Source: Clostridiales bacterium
GTDB lineage: Bacteria > Bacillota > Clostridia > Ch29
Assembly: GCA_012523075.1 (NCBI GenBank)
Contig: JAAYJF010000103.1
Span: 1 to 44,860 of the forward strand
Reading direction: 5' to 3'
DNA length: 44,860 nt
Shown here: piece by piece, positions 1 to 10,423 of the stretch
Position numbering within the stretch: position 1 is the stretch's first letter
Layout of the letters: each line of letters opens with the position of its first letter
The notes under the pieces: model-generated
Database searches by the model: none
What the model was told of the DNA's origin: nothing
What the model saw: the letters and a program-made list of their open reading frames with translations, nothing else
Translations under genes and position numbers: made by a program

Positions 1-198
1 CCATCCCCGTTTTACCATGGCCTCCAACACGTCACGGCGCATGCTGTGGGTCTCGTTTAGTATGTTTTCCAGTAAAAGGCCGAAGGCCTCCCCGGTGCTT
101 TCGTTGATAGAATTGTTGTATGAATTTGACAGCTGTTTTTCGGAAAGCAGCAGATCGGTCAGTATTTCTCTGTCTCCGAAATAGTCGGCATCTTTCAT
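1..198 (-). CDS. CotF-type spore coat protein, N-terminal part (runs off the left edge)
   Basis: Reading leftward from an ATG at 196-198, 66 codons stay open to the window edge. The translation starts MKDADYFGDREILTDLLLSE and continues with the helical NSYNNSINES segment typical of CotF-family coat proteins, which are small helical proteins of the spore coat. A strong ribosome site (AAAGGAGG) lies just upstream and overlaps the stop codon of the preceding small gene at 212-442, so the two form an operon. The C-terminal part is outside the window. Family assignment is from recalled motif similarity; the exact paralogue cannot be named. Confidence 0.8.
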   Translation of the reverse strand, partial: MKDADYFGDREILTDLLLSEKQLSNSYNNSINESTGEAFGLLLENILNETHSMRRDVLEAMVKRGW

Positions 199-211
199 GG
201 TAAAACCTCCT

Positions 212-442
212 TTAGTTGCCGCTGCTTCGGGAAATCACGTAGTCAAGCAGTGCGTTGTAATGTTTTTTGTGCTTATCCGCAAGGTTGCTGCACAAATTCT
301 TAATCTCGGAATCCCGACACTGTATTGAATACTGTTTTAGCTTTGATATTATCAGAGATTCGTGGGAAAGCTGGTCCTCTAGTATTGACAGATTCTTGGA
401 TGACAGCGTTTCAAAGGCTTCCGAAGGGTAAATATCCTCCAC
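212..442 (-). CDS. Small helical spore-coat-associated protein
   Basis: This 76-residue protein contains the segments SILEDQLSHESLIISKLKQY and CRDSEIKNLCSNLADKHKKH, two amphipathic helices of the kind seen in small clostridial coat proteins encoded beside CotF. The frame is open back to a GTG at 488-490, but no ribosome site precedes that codon. The GTG at 440-442 has GGGGAGG seven bases upstream, so that start is preferred. The stop codon abuts the ribosome site of the CotF gene, indicating co-transcription, probably during sporulation. It is likely a coat or coat-assembly component. No enzymatic motif is visible. Confidence 0.65.
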   Translation of the reverse strand: MEDIYPSEAFETLSSKNLSILEDQLSHESLIISKLKQYSIQCRDSEIKNLCSNLADKHKKHYNALLDYVISRSSGN

Positions 443-644
443 ACAAAGGCCTCCCCTTATATAAATTTTCTTTTGTATATTATTGTCCACGGGAAGTTTT
501 TTATTTGCGTAAATTGTTGCCCGTTAAGAGATAATACTCCTTAACTGGGACATTTCGCAATATTTTTTTGGTATAATAATACTAACCATTGATGGTGGGC
601 GGGGAAACCGACGACCGGCAGAAAAGGCAAAGTCTAGAAAACGA

Positions 645-673
645 TTGACAAGGTATTTTAATTTGACTATAAT
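645..673 (+). promoter_or_regulatory. Sigma-A promoter of guaB
   Basis: TTGACA at 645-650 and TATAAT at 668-673 are separated by exactly 17 bases, a perfect consensus vegetative promoter. Transcription would start near 680, giving a leader of about 180 nt before guaB that is largely made of repeat copy A. The rest of 443-644 holds no gene I can support; it contains a second TATAAT at 572-577 without a good -35 box. Confidence 0.8.
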
Positions 674-689
674 ACTCAAAAATACCTGG

Positions 690-2318
<1,629 letters not shown>

Positions 2319-2333
2319 GAGAGGAGCATACTA

Positions 2334-3299
2334 ATGTCACAGCCATCCGGCAGGAACATAAAAAGCTTTATAGAGGACCAGCAGAAAAGCATCCGGGAGA
2401 CGGTAGGAGGCAAAAAGGTACTCTGTGCCTTAAGCGGCGGAGTGGATTCGTCGGTGGCGGCGGTACTGGTGCACAGGGCCGTCGGGGATAGGCTTACCTG
2501 TATATTTGTAGACCACGGCCTTTTGCGGAAGGATGAAGAGATACAGGTAGAGAAGGTGTTTAGGGATATTTTCAACATAAACCTTATAACGGTGGACGCT
2601 GCAGATAGGTTTCTGGGCCGACTTAAGGGCGTGATGGACCCCGAGACCAAAAGGAAGATAATAGGCGAGGAGTTTATAAGGGTGTTTGAGGAGGAAGCCG
2701 GCAGGCTGGGCAAGGTGGATTTTCTTGTCCAGGGCACCATCTATCCTGACGTTATAGAAAGCGGTAGCAAGGGGGCCTCGGTGATAAAGAGCCATCACAA
2801 TGTGGGCGGACTGCCGGAGGATATGAAGCTGTCCCTTATTGAGCCCTTGAGAGAACTTTACAAGGACGAGGTAAGAAGGGTGGGAATAGAGCTTGGCATC
2901 CCGGAGGACCAGGTATGGCGTCAGCCCTTTCCGGGGCCGGGCCTTGCCATAAGGATTATAGGGGAGGTCACTCGGGAGAAGCTTGAAATACTCAAGGAAG
3001 CGGATTACATATTAAGGCATGAGATAGCGAAGGCCGGCCTGGACAGGGAAATTTGGCAGTACTTTGCGGTGCTGCTGGACGTAAAATCCGTGGGCGTTAC
3101 GCAGGACGAAAGGACCTACGACCATGTGCTGGCCATAAGGGCGGTTAACAGTTCCGACGGTATGACGGCAGATTGGGCAAGGATTCCCTACGGGGTGCTG
3201 GGAAAGATTTCGTCAGGGATTGTAAATAACGTGCCGGGCATAAACCGGGTGGTGTACGATATTACCACCAAACCCCCCGGAACCATCGAGTGGGAGTAA
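2334..3299 (+). CDS. guaA: GMP synthetase, ATP-pyrophosphatase subunit only (no glutaminase domain)
   Basis: This subunit converts XMP to GMP by adenylating XMP and aminating it with ammonia. The 321-residue protein starts directly in the ATP-pyrophosphatase domain: PP-loop SGGVDSS at residues 34-40, [12 protein letters not shown], and the dimerisation domain with [17 protein letters not shown], ending in the standard PPGTIEWE. Most bacterial GuaA proteins are about 510 residues, with an N-terminal class I glutamine amidotransferase domain that is absent here. guaB ends 15 bp upstream, so no amidotransferase reading frame could have been split off. The architecture matches the archaeal subunit B (GuaAb). 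No partner GATase subunit is in the window, so it either acts on free ammonia or pairs with a distant subunit. Confidence 0.93.
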   Translation: MSQPSGRNIKSFIEDQQKSIRETVGGKKVLCALSGGVDSSVAAVLVHRAVGDRLTCIFVDHGLLRKDEEIQVEKVFRDIFNINLITVDAADRFLGRLKGVMDPETKRKIIGEEFIRVFEEEAGRLGKVDFLVQGTIYPDVIESGSKGASVIKSHHNVGGLPEDMKLSLIEPLRELYKDEVRRVGIELGIPEDQVWRQPFPGPGLAIRIIGEVTREKLEILKEADYILRHEIAKAGLDREIWQYFAVLLDVKSVGVTQDERTYDHVLAIRAVNSSDGMTADWARIPYGVLGKISSGIVNNVPGINRVVYDITTKPPGTIEWE

Positions 3300-3315
3300 A
3301 ATCAGGGGGACGGTT

Positions 3316-3352
3316 CCTCTGGTTTGCAAACCGAGACAGAGGGGCGTTTTTT
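3316..3352 (+). terminator. Intrinsic terminator after guaB-guaA
   Basis: The stem CCTCTG (3316-3321) pairs with CAGAGG (3337-3342) around a loop that itself contains the palindrome GGTTTGCAAACC, followed by a T6 run at 3347-3352. The upstream half carries the word GGGGGACGGTTCC, shared with the terminator after gatB. Confidence 0.7.
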
Positions 3353-3420
3353 CCATCTGATTGCGTGTGAAATAATAAGGGATAATCTGTGCAAACGGCG
3401 ATTACAGGGAGGGTTAGAAC

Positions 3421-4632
3421 ATGGGCACTGACAACATTCTGGAAGGCCTAATAAAGGAAAACAATTCTAAGATAGCCATGGTTGTGATGGATGGTCTGGG
3501 GGATATACGCAGCCCGGAGTTTGAAAATAAAACGCCGCTGGAGTATGCAACGACGCCCAATATGGATGTCCTGGCAAAGGAATCGGTGTGCGGAAGGCAC
3601 ATGCCGGTTATGCCGGGCATAACCCCCGGAAGCGGCCCCGGCCACTTAGGGATTTTCGGGTACAATCCCCTTGAGGTTATAATAGGCAGGGGAGTGCTGG
3701 AGGCGGTAGGGTTGGGGCTGGAATTAAAGCACGGCGACGTGGCAGCCAGGGCAAACTTTGCCACCCTCGATGGTGACGGAAAAATTTGCGACAGGAGGGC
3801 GGGAAGAATACCCACCGAGAAAAACAAGGAGCTCTGTGGAATCCTAAGCCAGATAAAGGAAATAGATGGGGTGGAGGTAATAGTGGAGCCGGGTAAGGGG
3901 CACCGGTTTGTGGTGGTGTTTAAGGGCGACAACCTAAACCCAGCGGTGAATGACACCGACCCGCAGCATGAGGGTTATGCGCCCCTTAGGGCAAAGGCCC
4001 AGAAGGAAGAAGCAGCCTTCACGGCAGATGTTATAAACAAATTTGTCGAAAGGGCAAGGACACTTTTACAAGAGCAGCAGCCGGCCAACGGGATTTTGCT
4101 CAGAGGTATTTCCTCGAGGCCAAAAATACCTGGTTTCAAGGAGAAATATAAGTTGGAGGCTGCGGCCATTGCGTCCTATCCAATGTACCGGGGTATAGCC
4201 GACCTTTTGGGAATGGCCCTTTTGCCCGCCCCCGATACCATAGAGGGACTGTTTAACACCTACATAGAATACAACAACAAGTATGACTTTTTCTTCATAC
4301 ACATAAAGGGCACCGACCAGGCCGGGGAGGACGGAGAGTTTCTCACCAAGGTAAGCGTGATAGAGAAGGTGGACAGTGCACTGCCCATCCTTTTGAAAAA
4401 AAAGCCCAATGTACTGGCGATAACCGGCGACCATTCGTCGCCCTGTTCGATGTATTCCCACAGCTGGCATCCGGTTCCCGTCCTGGTGAATTCGCAGTTC
4501 TGCGGTATAGACGATGCGGTACGGTTCACCGAAAACCAGTGCAATATCGGTGGACTGGGGCTCTTTGAAAGCCGGCACCTCATGACGCTGCTGCTGGCAA
4601 ACGCGTTGCGCCTTGACAAATACGGCGCCTGA
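3421..4632 (+). CDS. apgM: Archaeal-type cofactor-independent phosphoglycerate mutase
   Basis: This enzyme interconverts 3- and 2-phosphoglycerate in glycolysis and gluconeogenesis without 2,3-bisphosphoglycerate, as part of the alkaline phosphatase superfamily. At 403 residues it has the aPGM length, well below the 510 of GpmI. Metal-binding VVMDGLGD is at residues 21-28. The catalytic Ser71 lies in ITPGSGPGHLGIFGY. The C-terminal metal site is ITGDHSSPCSMYSHSWHPVP. The ATG at 3421 follows GGGAGGG. The gene sits alone between the gua and pur transcription units, with about 120 bp upstream and its own likely promoter. No functional link to purines is evident. Confidence 0.95.
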   Translation: MGTDNILEGLIKENNSKIAMVVMDGLGDIRSPEFENKTPLEYATTPNMDVLAKESVCGRHMPVMPGITPGSGPGHLGIFGYNPLEVIIGRGVLEAVGLGLELKHGDVAARANFATLDGDGKICDRRAGRIPTEKNKELCGILSQIKEIDGVEVIVEPGKGHRFVVVFKGDNLNPAVNDTDPQHEGYAPLRAKAQKEEAAFTADVINKFVERARTLLQEQQPANGILLRGISSRPKIPGFKEKYKLEAAAIASYPMYRGIADLLGMALLPAPDTIEGLFNTYIEYNNKYDFFFIHIKGTDQAGEDGEFLTKVSVIEKVDSALPILLKKKPNVLAITGDHSSPCSMYSHSWHPVPVLVNSQFCGIDDAVRFTENQCNIGGLGLFESRHLMTLLLANALRLDKYGA

Positions 4633-4797
4633 CCGATGTGTATATAATACCCCCATCCTTGGAGGGGTCCTCCATCTCTCCAGGGTCGGGGGTGGGCGTT
4701 CTGGCAAAAACCCGAACATTAGGCATGTTATTATATCGATTATACGTAATATGCAATACAAAAATATATTTTACGGCTCATTTATTCGTCATTTCTA
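4633..4797 (+). other. Intergenic region after apgM, no gene seen
   Basis: It contains a GC-rich inverted segment (CCCCATCC-TT-GGAGGGG near 4654-4670) without a T tract, followed by a G-rich stretch and then an AT-rich run leading into the pur promoter. It resembles a fragment of a dispersed intergenic repeat, but I cannot match it to another copy in the window. Confidence 0.35.
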
Positions 4798-4826
4798 TTG
4801 ACACTGCTATTCCCCTTTGTTAATAT
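4798..4826 (+). promoter_or_regulatory. Sigma-A promoter of the pur operon
   Basis: TTGACA at 4798-4803 and TAATAT at 4821-4826 are separated by 17 bases. The predicted start near 4833 lies just upstream of the riboswitch aptamer, as expected for a riboswitch-controlled leader. Confidence 0.8.
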
Positions 4827-4855
4827 AAAGGAAAGAAAAAGCCAAAAACTTGTTT

Positions 4856-4925
4856 CACTCATATAATGGTGGGGATTGGCCCGCGAGTTTCTACTAGGTG
4901 ACCGTAAATCGCCTAACTATGGGTG
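4856..4925 (+). promoter_or_regulatory. Purine riboswitch aptamer, guanine type
   Basis: P1 is CACTCAT (4856-4862) with ATGGGTG (4919-4925). J1/2 is ATAAT. J2/3 has the invariant GTTTCTAC. P3 is AGGTG/CGCCT, with loop L3 ACCGTAAAT. The specificity base in CTATGGGTG is C, which pairs with guanine; adenine riboswitches have U there. P2 (TGGTGGG/CCCGCGA) shows the family's usual internal mismatch. L2 is GATTGG, one base shorter than the usual GATATGG. It should shut down the pur operon when guanine or hypoxanthine is plentiful. Confidence 0.93.
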
Positions 4926-4978
4926 AAAGCGGATTTGTATTTGCAGATTCGTGTACGGTTTTCGTACCCCCCGTGAAC

Positions 4979-5029
4979 AAAACCCTGCGGAGGTTTCACC
5001 TTTATGCTCCGGCGGGGTTTATCTTTTTT
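4979..5029 (+). terminator. Riboswitch-controlled terminator of the pur leader
   Basis: The arms AAACCCTGCGGAG (4980-4992) and CTCCGGCGGGGTTT (5007-5020) form a long GC-rich stem, followed by TCTTTTTT. The hairpin loop contains TTTCACC (4994-5000), which is complementary to GGTGAAA (4922-4928), the 3' side of P1 plus flank. Without ligand that pairing would compete with terminator folding; ligand-stabilised P1 frees the terminator. This is a transcriptional OFF switch. Confidence 0.85.
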
Positions 5030-5109
5030 CCCGGACCGGCCCATTTTAGGCGGGTGCAGGGCAAAGGGGCGAGGCCGGATGTCCAATATTTTTGAAGGGA
5101 GCTAATGCT

Positions 5110-5592
5110 ATGCCAAGGGTTGCGGTAGTAATGGGAAGCGATTCCGACTTTCCGGTTGTAGAAAGGGCAATTGAAATACTTAAGCGGTTTGACGTCCAAA
5201 GGGAGGTAAGGGTTATCTCAGCCCACAGGACTCCCGATGCGGCGGCGGAATTCGCAAAAGGAGCGCAGCAGTCGGGTGTGGAGGTAATAATAGCGGCCGC
5301 TGGGAAGGCCGCCCACCTTCCGGGGGTGCTGGCCGCCATGACACCGGTCCCGGTTATCGGTATACCGGTAAAGTCCTCCTTCATGGACGGGATGGATTCC
5401 CTTCTGTCCATAGTACAGATGCCAAGCGGAATACCGGTGGCCACCGTGGGAATAAACGGCAGCGAGAACGCTGCACTGCTGGCGGTGCAGATGCTATCGC
5501 TAAAATACCCGGAGCTGGCGGATAGGCTAAAGAACTATAGGGCTGAGATGGCAAGGAAGGTAGCGGAAAAGGACCGGGATATTAGGGGCTAG
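5110..5592 (+). CDS. purE: N5-carboxyaminoimidazole ribonucleotide mutase (class I PurE)
   Basis: This 160-residue enzyme moves the carboxylate of N5-CAIR to C4, giving CAIR in IMP synthesis. The Rossmann-like start is VAVVMGSDSDFPVV. The catalytic motif is SAHRTPD, and KAAHLPGVLAAMTPVPVIG plus SLLSIVQMPSGIPVATV are class I hallmarks. Class I enzymes normally need PurK to make N5-CAIR, and no purK is in this cluster. The ATG at 5110 is preferred over an upstream TTG at 5092, because AAGGGAG lies eight bases before it. It is the first gene after the riboswitch. Confidence 0.95.
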   Translation: MPRVAVVMGSDSDFPVVERAIEILKRFDVQREVRVISAHRTPDAAAEFAKGAQQSGVEVIIAAAGKAAHLPGVLAAMTPVPVIGIPVKSSFMDGMDSLLSIVQMPSGIPVATVGINGSENAALLAVQMLSLKYPELADRLKNYRAEMARKVAEKDRDIRG

Positions 5593-5631
5593 TGGTTAGT
5601 GAGCCGCAAGCCTAACCTGGCGCTTAACAAT

Positions 5632-5660
5632 TACGAACTATCAACTACCAACTACGAACT
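5632..5660 (+). repeat. Heptad repeat array 1 (between purE and purS)
   Basis: There are four consecutive 7-bp units: TACGAAC, TATCAAC, TACCAAC, TACGAAC. It lies in the transcribed spacer just before the purS ribosome site GGGAGGG. Confidence 0.75.
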
Positions 5661-5677
5661 TATGGGAGGGAGATAAC

Positions 5678-5932
5678 ATGTTTAATGCAAAGGTTTACAT
5701 TACACTAAAGAAGAGCATAGCCGACCCCCAGGGGAACGCCATGAAGGAAGCGCTTTTGGCAATGAAATACGACGGAGTAAAGGATGTACGGATGGGCAAA
5801 CTGATAGAGATTAAGCTTGAGAACAAAAACGCTGCAGAGGCAGAAAAAAGGGTCAGGGATATGTGCGAAACCCTTTTGGCCAATACGGTTATTGAGGACT
5901 ATACTTACGACATATTGGAGGTAGGGCCATGA
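5678..5932 (+). CDS. purS: FGAM synthase subunit PurS
   Basis: This 84-residue subunit of the PurS/PurQ/PurL formylglycinamidine ribonucleotide synthase bridges PurL and PurQ and helps channel ammonia. The full family fold is present: [20 protein letters not shown], then [17 protein letters not shown], ending in a helix and the EDYTYDIL strand. Its stop overlaps the purQ start as ATGA (5929-5932), so translation is coupled. The ATG at 5678 follows GGGAGGGAGATAAC. Confidence 0.95.
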   Translation: MFNAKVYITLKKSIADPQGNAMKEALLAMKYDGVKDVRMGKLIEIKLENKNAAEAEKRVRDMCETLLANTVIEDYTYDILEVGP

Positions 5933-6636
5933 AGTTCGGGGTAGTGGTATTTCCGGGTTCCAACTGCGACATTGACTGTTATCATGCCCTGAGGGATGTG
6001 CTGGACCAGGATACCGAGTACATCTGGCATATGACAAAGCACCTTGGCTTCTATGACTGCATAGTACTGCCGGGGGGGTTCTCCTACGGCAGTTACCTAC
6101 GGGGCGGGGCCATTGCCCGGTTTTCTCCGGTGATGGACAGGGTTGTAGAGTTTGCGCAAAGCGGCAAACCGGTGATAGGTATAAGCAACGGTTTCCAGGT
6201 ATTGACCGAGGCCGGGCTGCTACCCGGGGCGTTCCTTCGAAACAATAGCATGAAATTTGTCTGCGAGAATGTGTATATAAGGACCGAAAATGCAAGCACT
6301 CCCTTTACCAAACTGTGCGGCGAGGGCCAGGTGCTTAAAATCCCCATAGCCCACGGGGACGGCAACTACTACGTAGATGATAGGACATTAAAAGACATGG
6401 AGCAAAACAACCAGGTAGTATTCAGATATTGTGATGCAGAAGGAGAGGCAACGGCCGAATCAAACCCCAACGGTTCACTGCAAAACATTGCGGGCATCTG
6501 CAACCGAGAGGGGAATGTAGTGGGAATGATGCCCCATCCGGAAAGGTGTATGGAAGAGATACTCGGCAACCGGGACGGAACGGTAATATTCAAGTCCGTC
6601 ATCAACTACCTGAAGGGGGGTGCTGTGAATGACTAA
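5929..6636 (+). CDS. purQ: FGAM synthase glutaminase subunit PurQ with catalytic Cys replaced by Ser
   Basis: PurQ normally hydrolyses glutamine and passes ammonia to PurL. The 235-residue protein is full length and otherwise well conserved: [29 protein letters not shown] and the His/Glu of MMPHPE (H203, E205). The nucleophile motif, normally G-(I/V)-C-N-G-F-Q, reads GISNGFQ here. Codon 86 (6184-6186) is AGC, one base away from the Cys codon TGC. The usually invariant YGDYLRCGA stretch is also altered, to YGSYLRGGA (D55S, C59G). A class I amidotransferase without its Cys should not hydrolyse glutamine. Mammalian CPS I, with the same Cys-to-Ser change, uses ammonia. The subunit probably remains as a structural or allosteric partner. 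It overlaps purL by 8 bp. Confidence 0.93.
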   Translation: MKFGVVVFPGSNCDIDCYHALRDVLDQDTEYIWHMTKHLGFYDCIVLPGGFSYGSYLRGGAIARFSPVMDRVVEFAQSGKPVIGISNGFQVLTEAGLLPGAFLRNNSMKFVCENVYIRTENASTPFTKLCGEGQVLKIPIAHGDGNYYVDDRTLKDMEQNNQVVFRYCDAEGEATAESNPNGSLQNIAGICNREGNVVGMMPHPERCMEEILGNRDGTVIFKSVINYLKGGAVND

Positions 6637-8827
6637 AAAAACCTATGAAAGGGTGGGACTTACCTCCGGTGAATATGACCGCATAGTGGAGATACTGGGG
6701 AGGGAGCCCAATGAACTGGAACTAAACCTGTATGGCGTCATGTGGTCGGAACACTGCAGTTACAAAAACTCCAAACCGGTGTTGAGGATATTTCCCACCT
6801 CCGGCGAGAGGGTGCTGCAGGGCCCCGGAGAAAACGCCGGTATAATTGATATAGGCGATGGTCTGGCGGTGGTCATGAAGATAGAAAGCCATAACCACCC
6901 GTCGGCGGTGGAGCCCTACCAGGGTGCTGCCACCGGTGCCGGGGGTATAATAAGGGATATATTCACAATGGGCGCAAGACCCATTGCGCTTCTTAACTCG
7001 CTGCGGTTTGGCGAACTAAGTAACGACAGGACCAAGTACCTGTTCGAAAACGCGGTAGCAGGGATTGGAGATTACGGTAACTGTATAGGCATCCCCACCG
7101 TTGGCGGTGAGATTTATTTCAACGACTGCTACAGAGGCAATCCGCTGGTTAACGCTATGTGTGTGGGGATAATCCGTCATGGTGATATAAAGCGAGGCAC
7201 CGCCTCAGGGGCGGGCAACGCGGTAATGATAGTGGGTGCTTCCACTGGTCGGGACGGCATTGGAGGTGCCAGCTTTGCTTCAGTGGAATTAAGCGAGGAG
7301 TCCCAGGAAAACCGTTCGGCAGTACAGGTGGGGGATCCCTTTATGGAAAAACTGCTGCTGGAGGCATGCCTTGAACTGTTTGAAACCGGTTGCGTGGTAG
7401 GGGTGCAGGACCTGGGCGCTGCGGGCCTTACCTCTGCATGCAGCGAGACCGCCAGTAGGGGCAGCAGCGGCATGAACATTGACGTAAGCCTGGTTCCCAG
7501 GCGGGAAACCGGTATGATACCGGTGGAGGTTATGATATCGGAATCCCAAGAACGGATGCTTGTGATAGTGGAAAAGGGCCGGGAAGAAGAAGTAACCGGC
7601 GTGTTCAAAAAATGGGGCCTTAATTCATCGGTAATAGGACGGGTAACCGATGACGGGATGCTAACTATAAGGGACGGGGACGAAGTTGTAGGGCGTGTCC
7701 CAGCAAAGTCACTGGCGGAGGACGCCCCGGTCTATTATAGGGAATATGAGAAGCCGGCCTATCTGCAACAGGTGGGGGTTTTGGACGAAGAAAGCCTGGA
7801 AGTCCCGAAGGATTTGAACGGTGTGCTTGTTGGGCTTCTAAAAAGCCCTAACATAGCATGCAAGGAATGGGTGTACCGTCAGTATGATTACATGGTGCGA
7901 ACCTGCACCGCGGTGGCACCCGGTTCAGACGCGGCGGTTGTAAGGATTAGAGGTACAAACAAGGCCATTGCCCTTACCACCGACTGCAACAGCAGGTACT
8001 GCTACCTTGACCCGGCGACCGGAGGGGCCATAGCGGTGGCAGAGGCGGCACGAAACCTAATATGCAGCGGTGCGCAGCCCTTGGCGGTAACCGATTGTCT
8101 AAACTTTGGCAACCCGGAAAAGCCGGGGGTGTTCTGGCAGTTCCGCCAGGCGGTATCGGGAATGAGCGAGGCCTGCCGGGTACTGGGCACTCCGGTTATA
8201 AGCGGCAACGTGAGCTTTTACAACGAGACGGACACCAATGCTATTTTTCCCACTCCGGTGGTGGGTATGGTGGGGCTTGTTGAAGATACCAGCCATATTA
8301 CAACCCAGGGTTTCAAGGAAGAAGGGGATGCAGTATTGCTGCTGGGGGAAAATACCCAGGAGGCAGGCGGAAGCGAGTATTTGAAGGTTGTACACGGGCT
8401 TGAACAAGGCAGCGCCCCCAGGCTTGACCTTGACAAGGAAAAAAGGGTGCAAGATTGCTGCCTTGAACTTATAAGGGCTGGGGTGGTTAAATCAGCCCAC
8501 GACTGTAGCGAGGGCGGTATCGCGGTGGCCCTTGCGGAGTGCTGCATATCCGGCGGTATAGGGGCCGAGATTGAGTTTGAAAGCCGTTGCCGAAAGGACT
8601 TCCTGCTATTTGGTGAGGGCCAGTCAAGGATAGTGATTACTGCCTGCCAAAGCGACCTTGAAAGGATAAAGGACACCGCTGCGCGGCTTGACGTACCCTG
8701 CACAGTACTGGGAAGAGTTAAGGGTAAGGAACTTGTTATTGATATCGCGGGGCAAAGGGAAATGGAAATAGCGGTGGAGGATATGGGAACCAGCTGGCGG
8801 GAGGCGATAGGGTGTATAATGGGCTAA
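6629..8827 (+). CDS. purL: FGAM synthase subunit PurL (small type)
   Basis: This ATP-dependent synthetase subunit converts FGAR to FGAM using ammonia. At 732 residues it is the small PurL that works with PurS and PurQ, not the 1,300-residue fused form. Visible signatures are [34 protein letters not shown] with [31 protein letters not shown] and, in the second half, [16 protein letters not shown]. All look intact, so synthetase chemistry should work even if PurQ does not supply ammonia. It overlaps purQ at the 5' end and purF at the 3' end by 16 bp. Confidence 0.97.
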   Translation: MTKKTYERVGLTSGEYDRIVEILGREPNELELNLYGVMWSEHCSYKNSKPVLRIFPTSGERVLQGPGENAGIIDIGDGLAVVMKIESHNHPSAVEPYQGAATGAGGIIRDIFTMGARPIALLNSLRFGELSNDRTKYLFENAVAGIGDYGNCIGIPTVGGEIYFNDCYRGNPLVNAMCVGIIRHGDIKRGTASGAGNAVMIVGASTGRDGIGGASFASVELSEESQENRSAVQVGDPFMEKLLLEACLELFETGCVVGVQDLGAAGLTSACSETASRGSSGMNIDVSLVPRRETGMIPVEVMISESQERMLVIVEKGREEEVTGVFKKWGLNSSVIGRVTDDGMLTIRDGDEVVGRVPAKSLAEDAPVYYREYEKPAYLQQVGVLDEESLEVPKDLNGVLVGLLKSPNIACKEWVYRQYDYMVRTCTAVAPGSDAAVVRIRGTNKAIALTTDCNSRYCYLDPATGGAIAVAEAARNLICSGAQPLAVTDCLNFGNPEKPGVFWQFRQAVSGMSEACRVLGTPVISGNVSFYNETDTNAIFPTPVVGMVGLVEDTSHITTQGFKEEGDAVLLLGENTQEAGGSEYLKVVHGLEQGSAPRLDLDKEKRVQDCCLELIRAGVVKSAHDCSEGGIAVALAECCISGGIGAEIEFESRCRKDFLLFGEGQSRIVITACQSDLERIKDTAARLDVPCTVLGRVKGKELVIDIAGQREMEIAVEDMGTSWREAIGCIMG

Positions 8828-10188
8828 CTGTTGAAAGCGACAAGCTGAAGGAAGAGTGCGGCGTTTTCGGCGTCTACGGCAAAGAAGGGGATGGCCTCGC
8901 CCGGACAACATACTACGGCTTGTACGCGCTGCAGCATAGGGGACAGGAAAGCGCTGGAATAGCCGTGGCAAGGGACGGCAAAATTATGCACCACAAGCAG
9001 ATGGGCCTTGTATCCGAGGTGTTTGATGATGTCCTGCTGGAGGAACTGGAGGGGAGCATTGCCTGCGGCCATGTAAGGTATTCCACTGTGGGGGATAGCC
9101 ATGTGATAAACGCCCAGCCGTTGGTGGTAAAATACAGGAACGGTAGCCTTGCCCTGGCCCACAACGGCAACCTGGTAAACGCAGTACATTTGCGCGGTCA
9201 GCTTGAGCAGGAGGGTGTAATATTCCAGACCTCGGTGGACAGCGAGGTTATTGCAAACCTGGTGGCGCGAAAGGACAAGGGTGACATACTGGAAGCGGTA
9301 AAGGAGACCATGAACTGCATAAGGGGTGCCTATGCGCTTATAATAATGACCTCCGCCCGGCTTATAGGAGTCAGAGACCCTAATGGTATAAGGCCCTTAA
9401 GCCTCGGTATAAAGGACGGACGATACATGCTGTCTTCTGAAAGCTGTGCCTTTGATACGGTGGGGGCAAAGCTTATAAGGGACATCGAGCCGGGGGAGAT
9501 GGTGGTAATCGACGGGGACGGGCTGCAAAGTTTCTACAGCGATGGGCCAAGGGCAAACAGGCTGTGCGTTTTTGAATTCATATATTTTGGCAGACCGGAC
9601 AGCGTGATGGGCGGTAAAAACATCTACATGTCTCGCCGCAGGGCCGGGGCCAATCTTTTTAAGGAACATCCGGCGGACGCCGATATAGTTATTTCGGTGC
9701 CGGATTCCGGTACCGCGGCGGCCATTGGCTACTCGGAAGCCTCCGGAATTCCCTTTGTGGAGGGACTTGTCAAAAACCGTTACGTGGGAAGGACCTTCAT
9801 TCAGCCTAAACAAAGGCAGAGGGAGATTGGTGTTGCCTTAAAATTAAATGTGCTTGAGGATATGGTAAAGGGTAAGAGGGTGGTAATGGTGGACGATTCC
9901 ATCATAAGGGGCACCACAAGCCGCAACCTGGTAAGGATGCTAAAAAACGCCGGTGCGGTGGAGGTGCATTTTCGGGTGAGCTCACCGCCGGTGCAGCACC
10001 CCTGCTATTTCGGCATAGATACCCCCGACCGGGAGAACCTGGTAGGCGCAAATTTCACCGTTGAGGAGATAAGGGACAAGATTGAGGCGGACAGTTTAGG
10101 ATACCTGAGCTTGGAGGGGCTTATTGAAGCGGTGGGGGATTGCAGGGAATACTGCCACGCATGCTTTAGCGGTAATTACCCTATTTAG
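8812..10188 (+). CDS. purF: Amidophosphoribosyltransferase
   Basis: PurF makes phosphoribosylamine from PRPP and glutamine, the first committed step of purine synthesis. The GTG start at 8812 lies inside the end of purL, with GGGAGG about seven bases upstream. Fifteen propeptide residues precede the catalytic Cys ([10 protein letters not shown]), the form processed by self-cleavage. The glutaminase residues are intact: [17 protein letters not shown] and the Asp of TSVDSEVI. The PRPP loop is [14 protein letters not shown]. Cysteines in [16 protein letters not shown] and [11 protein letters not shown] match the oxygen-sensitive 4Fe-4S PurF of the B. subtilis type. It is the one glutaminase in this pathway segment that still looks active. 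Confidence 0.97.
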   Translation: MYNGLTVESDKLKEECGVFGVYGKEGDGLARTTYYGLYALQHRGQESAGIAVARDGKIMHHKQMGLVSEVFDDVLLEELEGSIACGHVRYSTVGDSHVINAQPLVVKYRNGSLALAHNGNLVNAVHLRGQLEQEGVIFQTSVDSEVIANLVARKDKGDILEAVKETMNCIRGAYALIIMTSARLIGVRDPNGIRPLSLGIKDGRYMLSSESCAFDTVGAKLIRDIEPGEMVVIDGDGLQSFYSDGPRANRLCVFEFIYFGRPDSVMGGKNIYMSRRRAGANLFKEHPADADIVISVPDSGTAAAIGYSEASGIPFVEGLVKNRYVGRTFIQPKQRQREIGVALKLNVLEDMVKGKRVVMVDDSIIRGTTSRNLVRMLKNAGAVEVHFRVSSPPVQHPCYFGIDTPDRENLVGANFTVEEIRDKIEADSLGYLSLEGLIEAVGDCREYCHACFSGNYPI

Positions 10189-10219
10189 AGGAAAGCAGGC
10201 GAATTGTTATATTTTATTC

Positions 10220-10422
10220 GGCTTCATGAATACTCGCTTTATGCAAAAATGCTTTAGAGGAAACTAAAGCCTTGCTTCTTGAAAATCCTAACGCATTTTA
10301 TGCGCCGTCCATGGCGCGAAAAGCCTGATTTGGCGTCCTGCCAAATCTACGGATTTTCTGCGAAGCTTCGGCAAGTTTCCTTGCTAAACCATTTCAAGTA
10401 TGCGCTAGCGTTTCATGAAGCC
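10220..10422 (+). repeat. 203-bp imperfect palindrome between purF and purM
   Basis: The ends are GGCTTCATGAA (10220-10230) and TTCATGAAGCC (10412-10422). The complementarity continues inward: TTTAGAGGAAACT against AGTTTCCTTGCTAAA, and GAAAATCC (10281-10288) with GGATTTTC (10351-10358). Two inner hairpins are GCGCC/GGCGC (10302-10317) and GATTTGGC/GCCAAATC (10327-10347). No reading frame is supported. It would fold into a long branched hairpin in the pur mRNA, and could be a small inverted-repeat insertion or an RNA stabiliser or processing site. Confidence 0.7.
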
Positions 10423-10423
10423 T

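Noticed and set aside
4898-5095. 65-codon frame across the pur leader
   Set aside because: It overlaps the riboswitch and terminator, whose structural conservation explains the sequence.
8062-8283. Frames inside purL, purH, ligA, gatA and gatB in other phases
   Set aside because: They are overlapping shadows in high-GC coding regions without ribosome sites or recognisable protein features.
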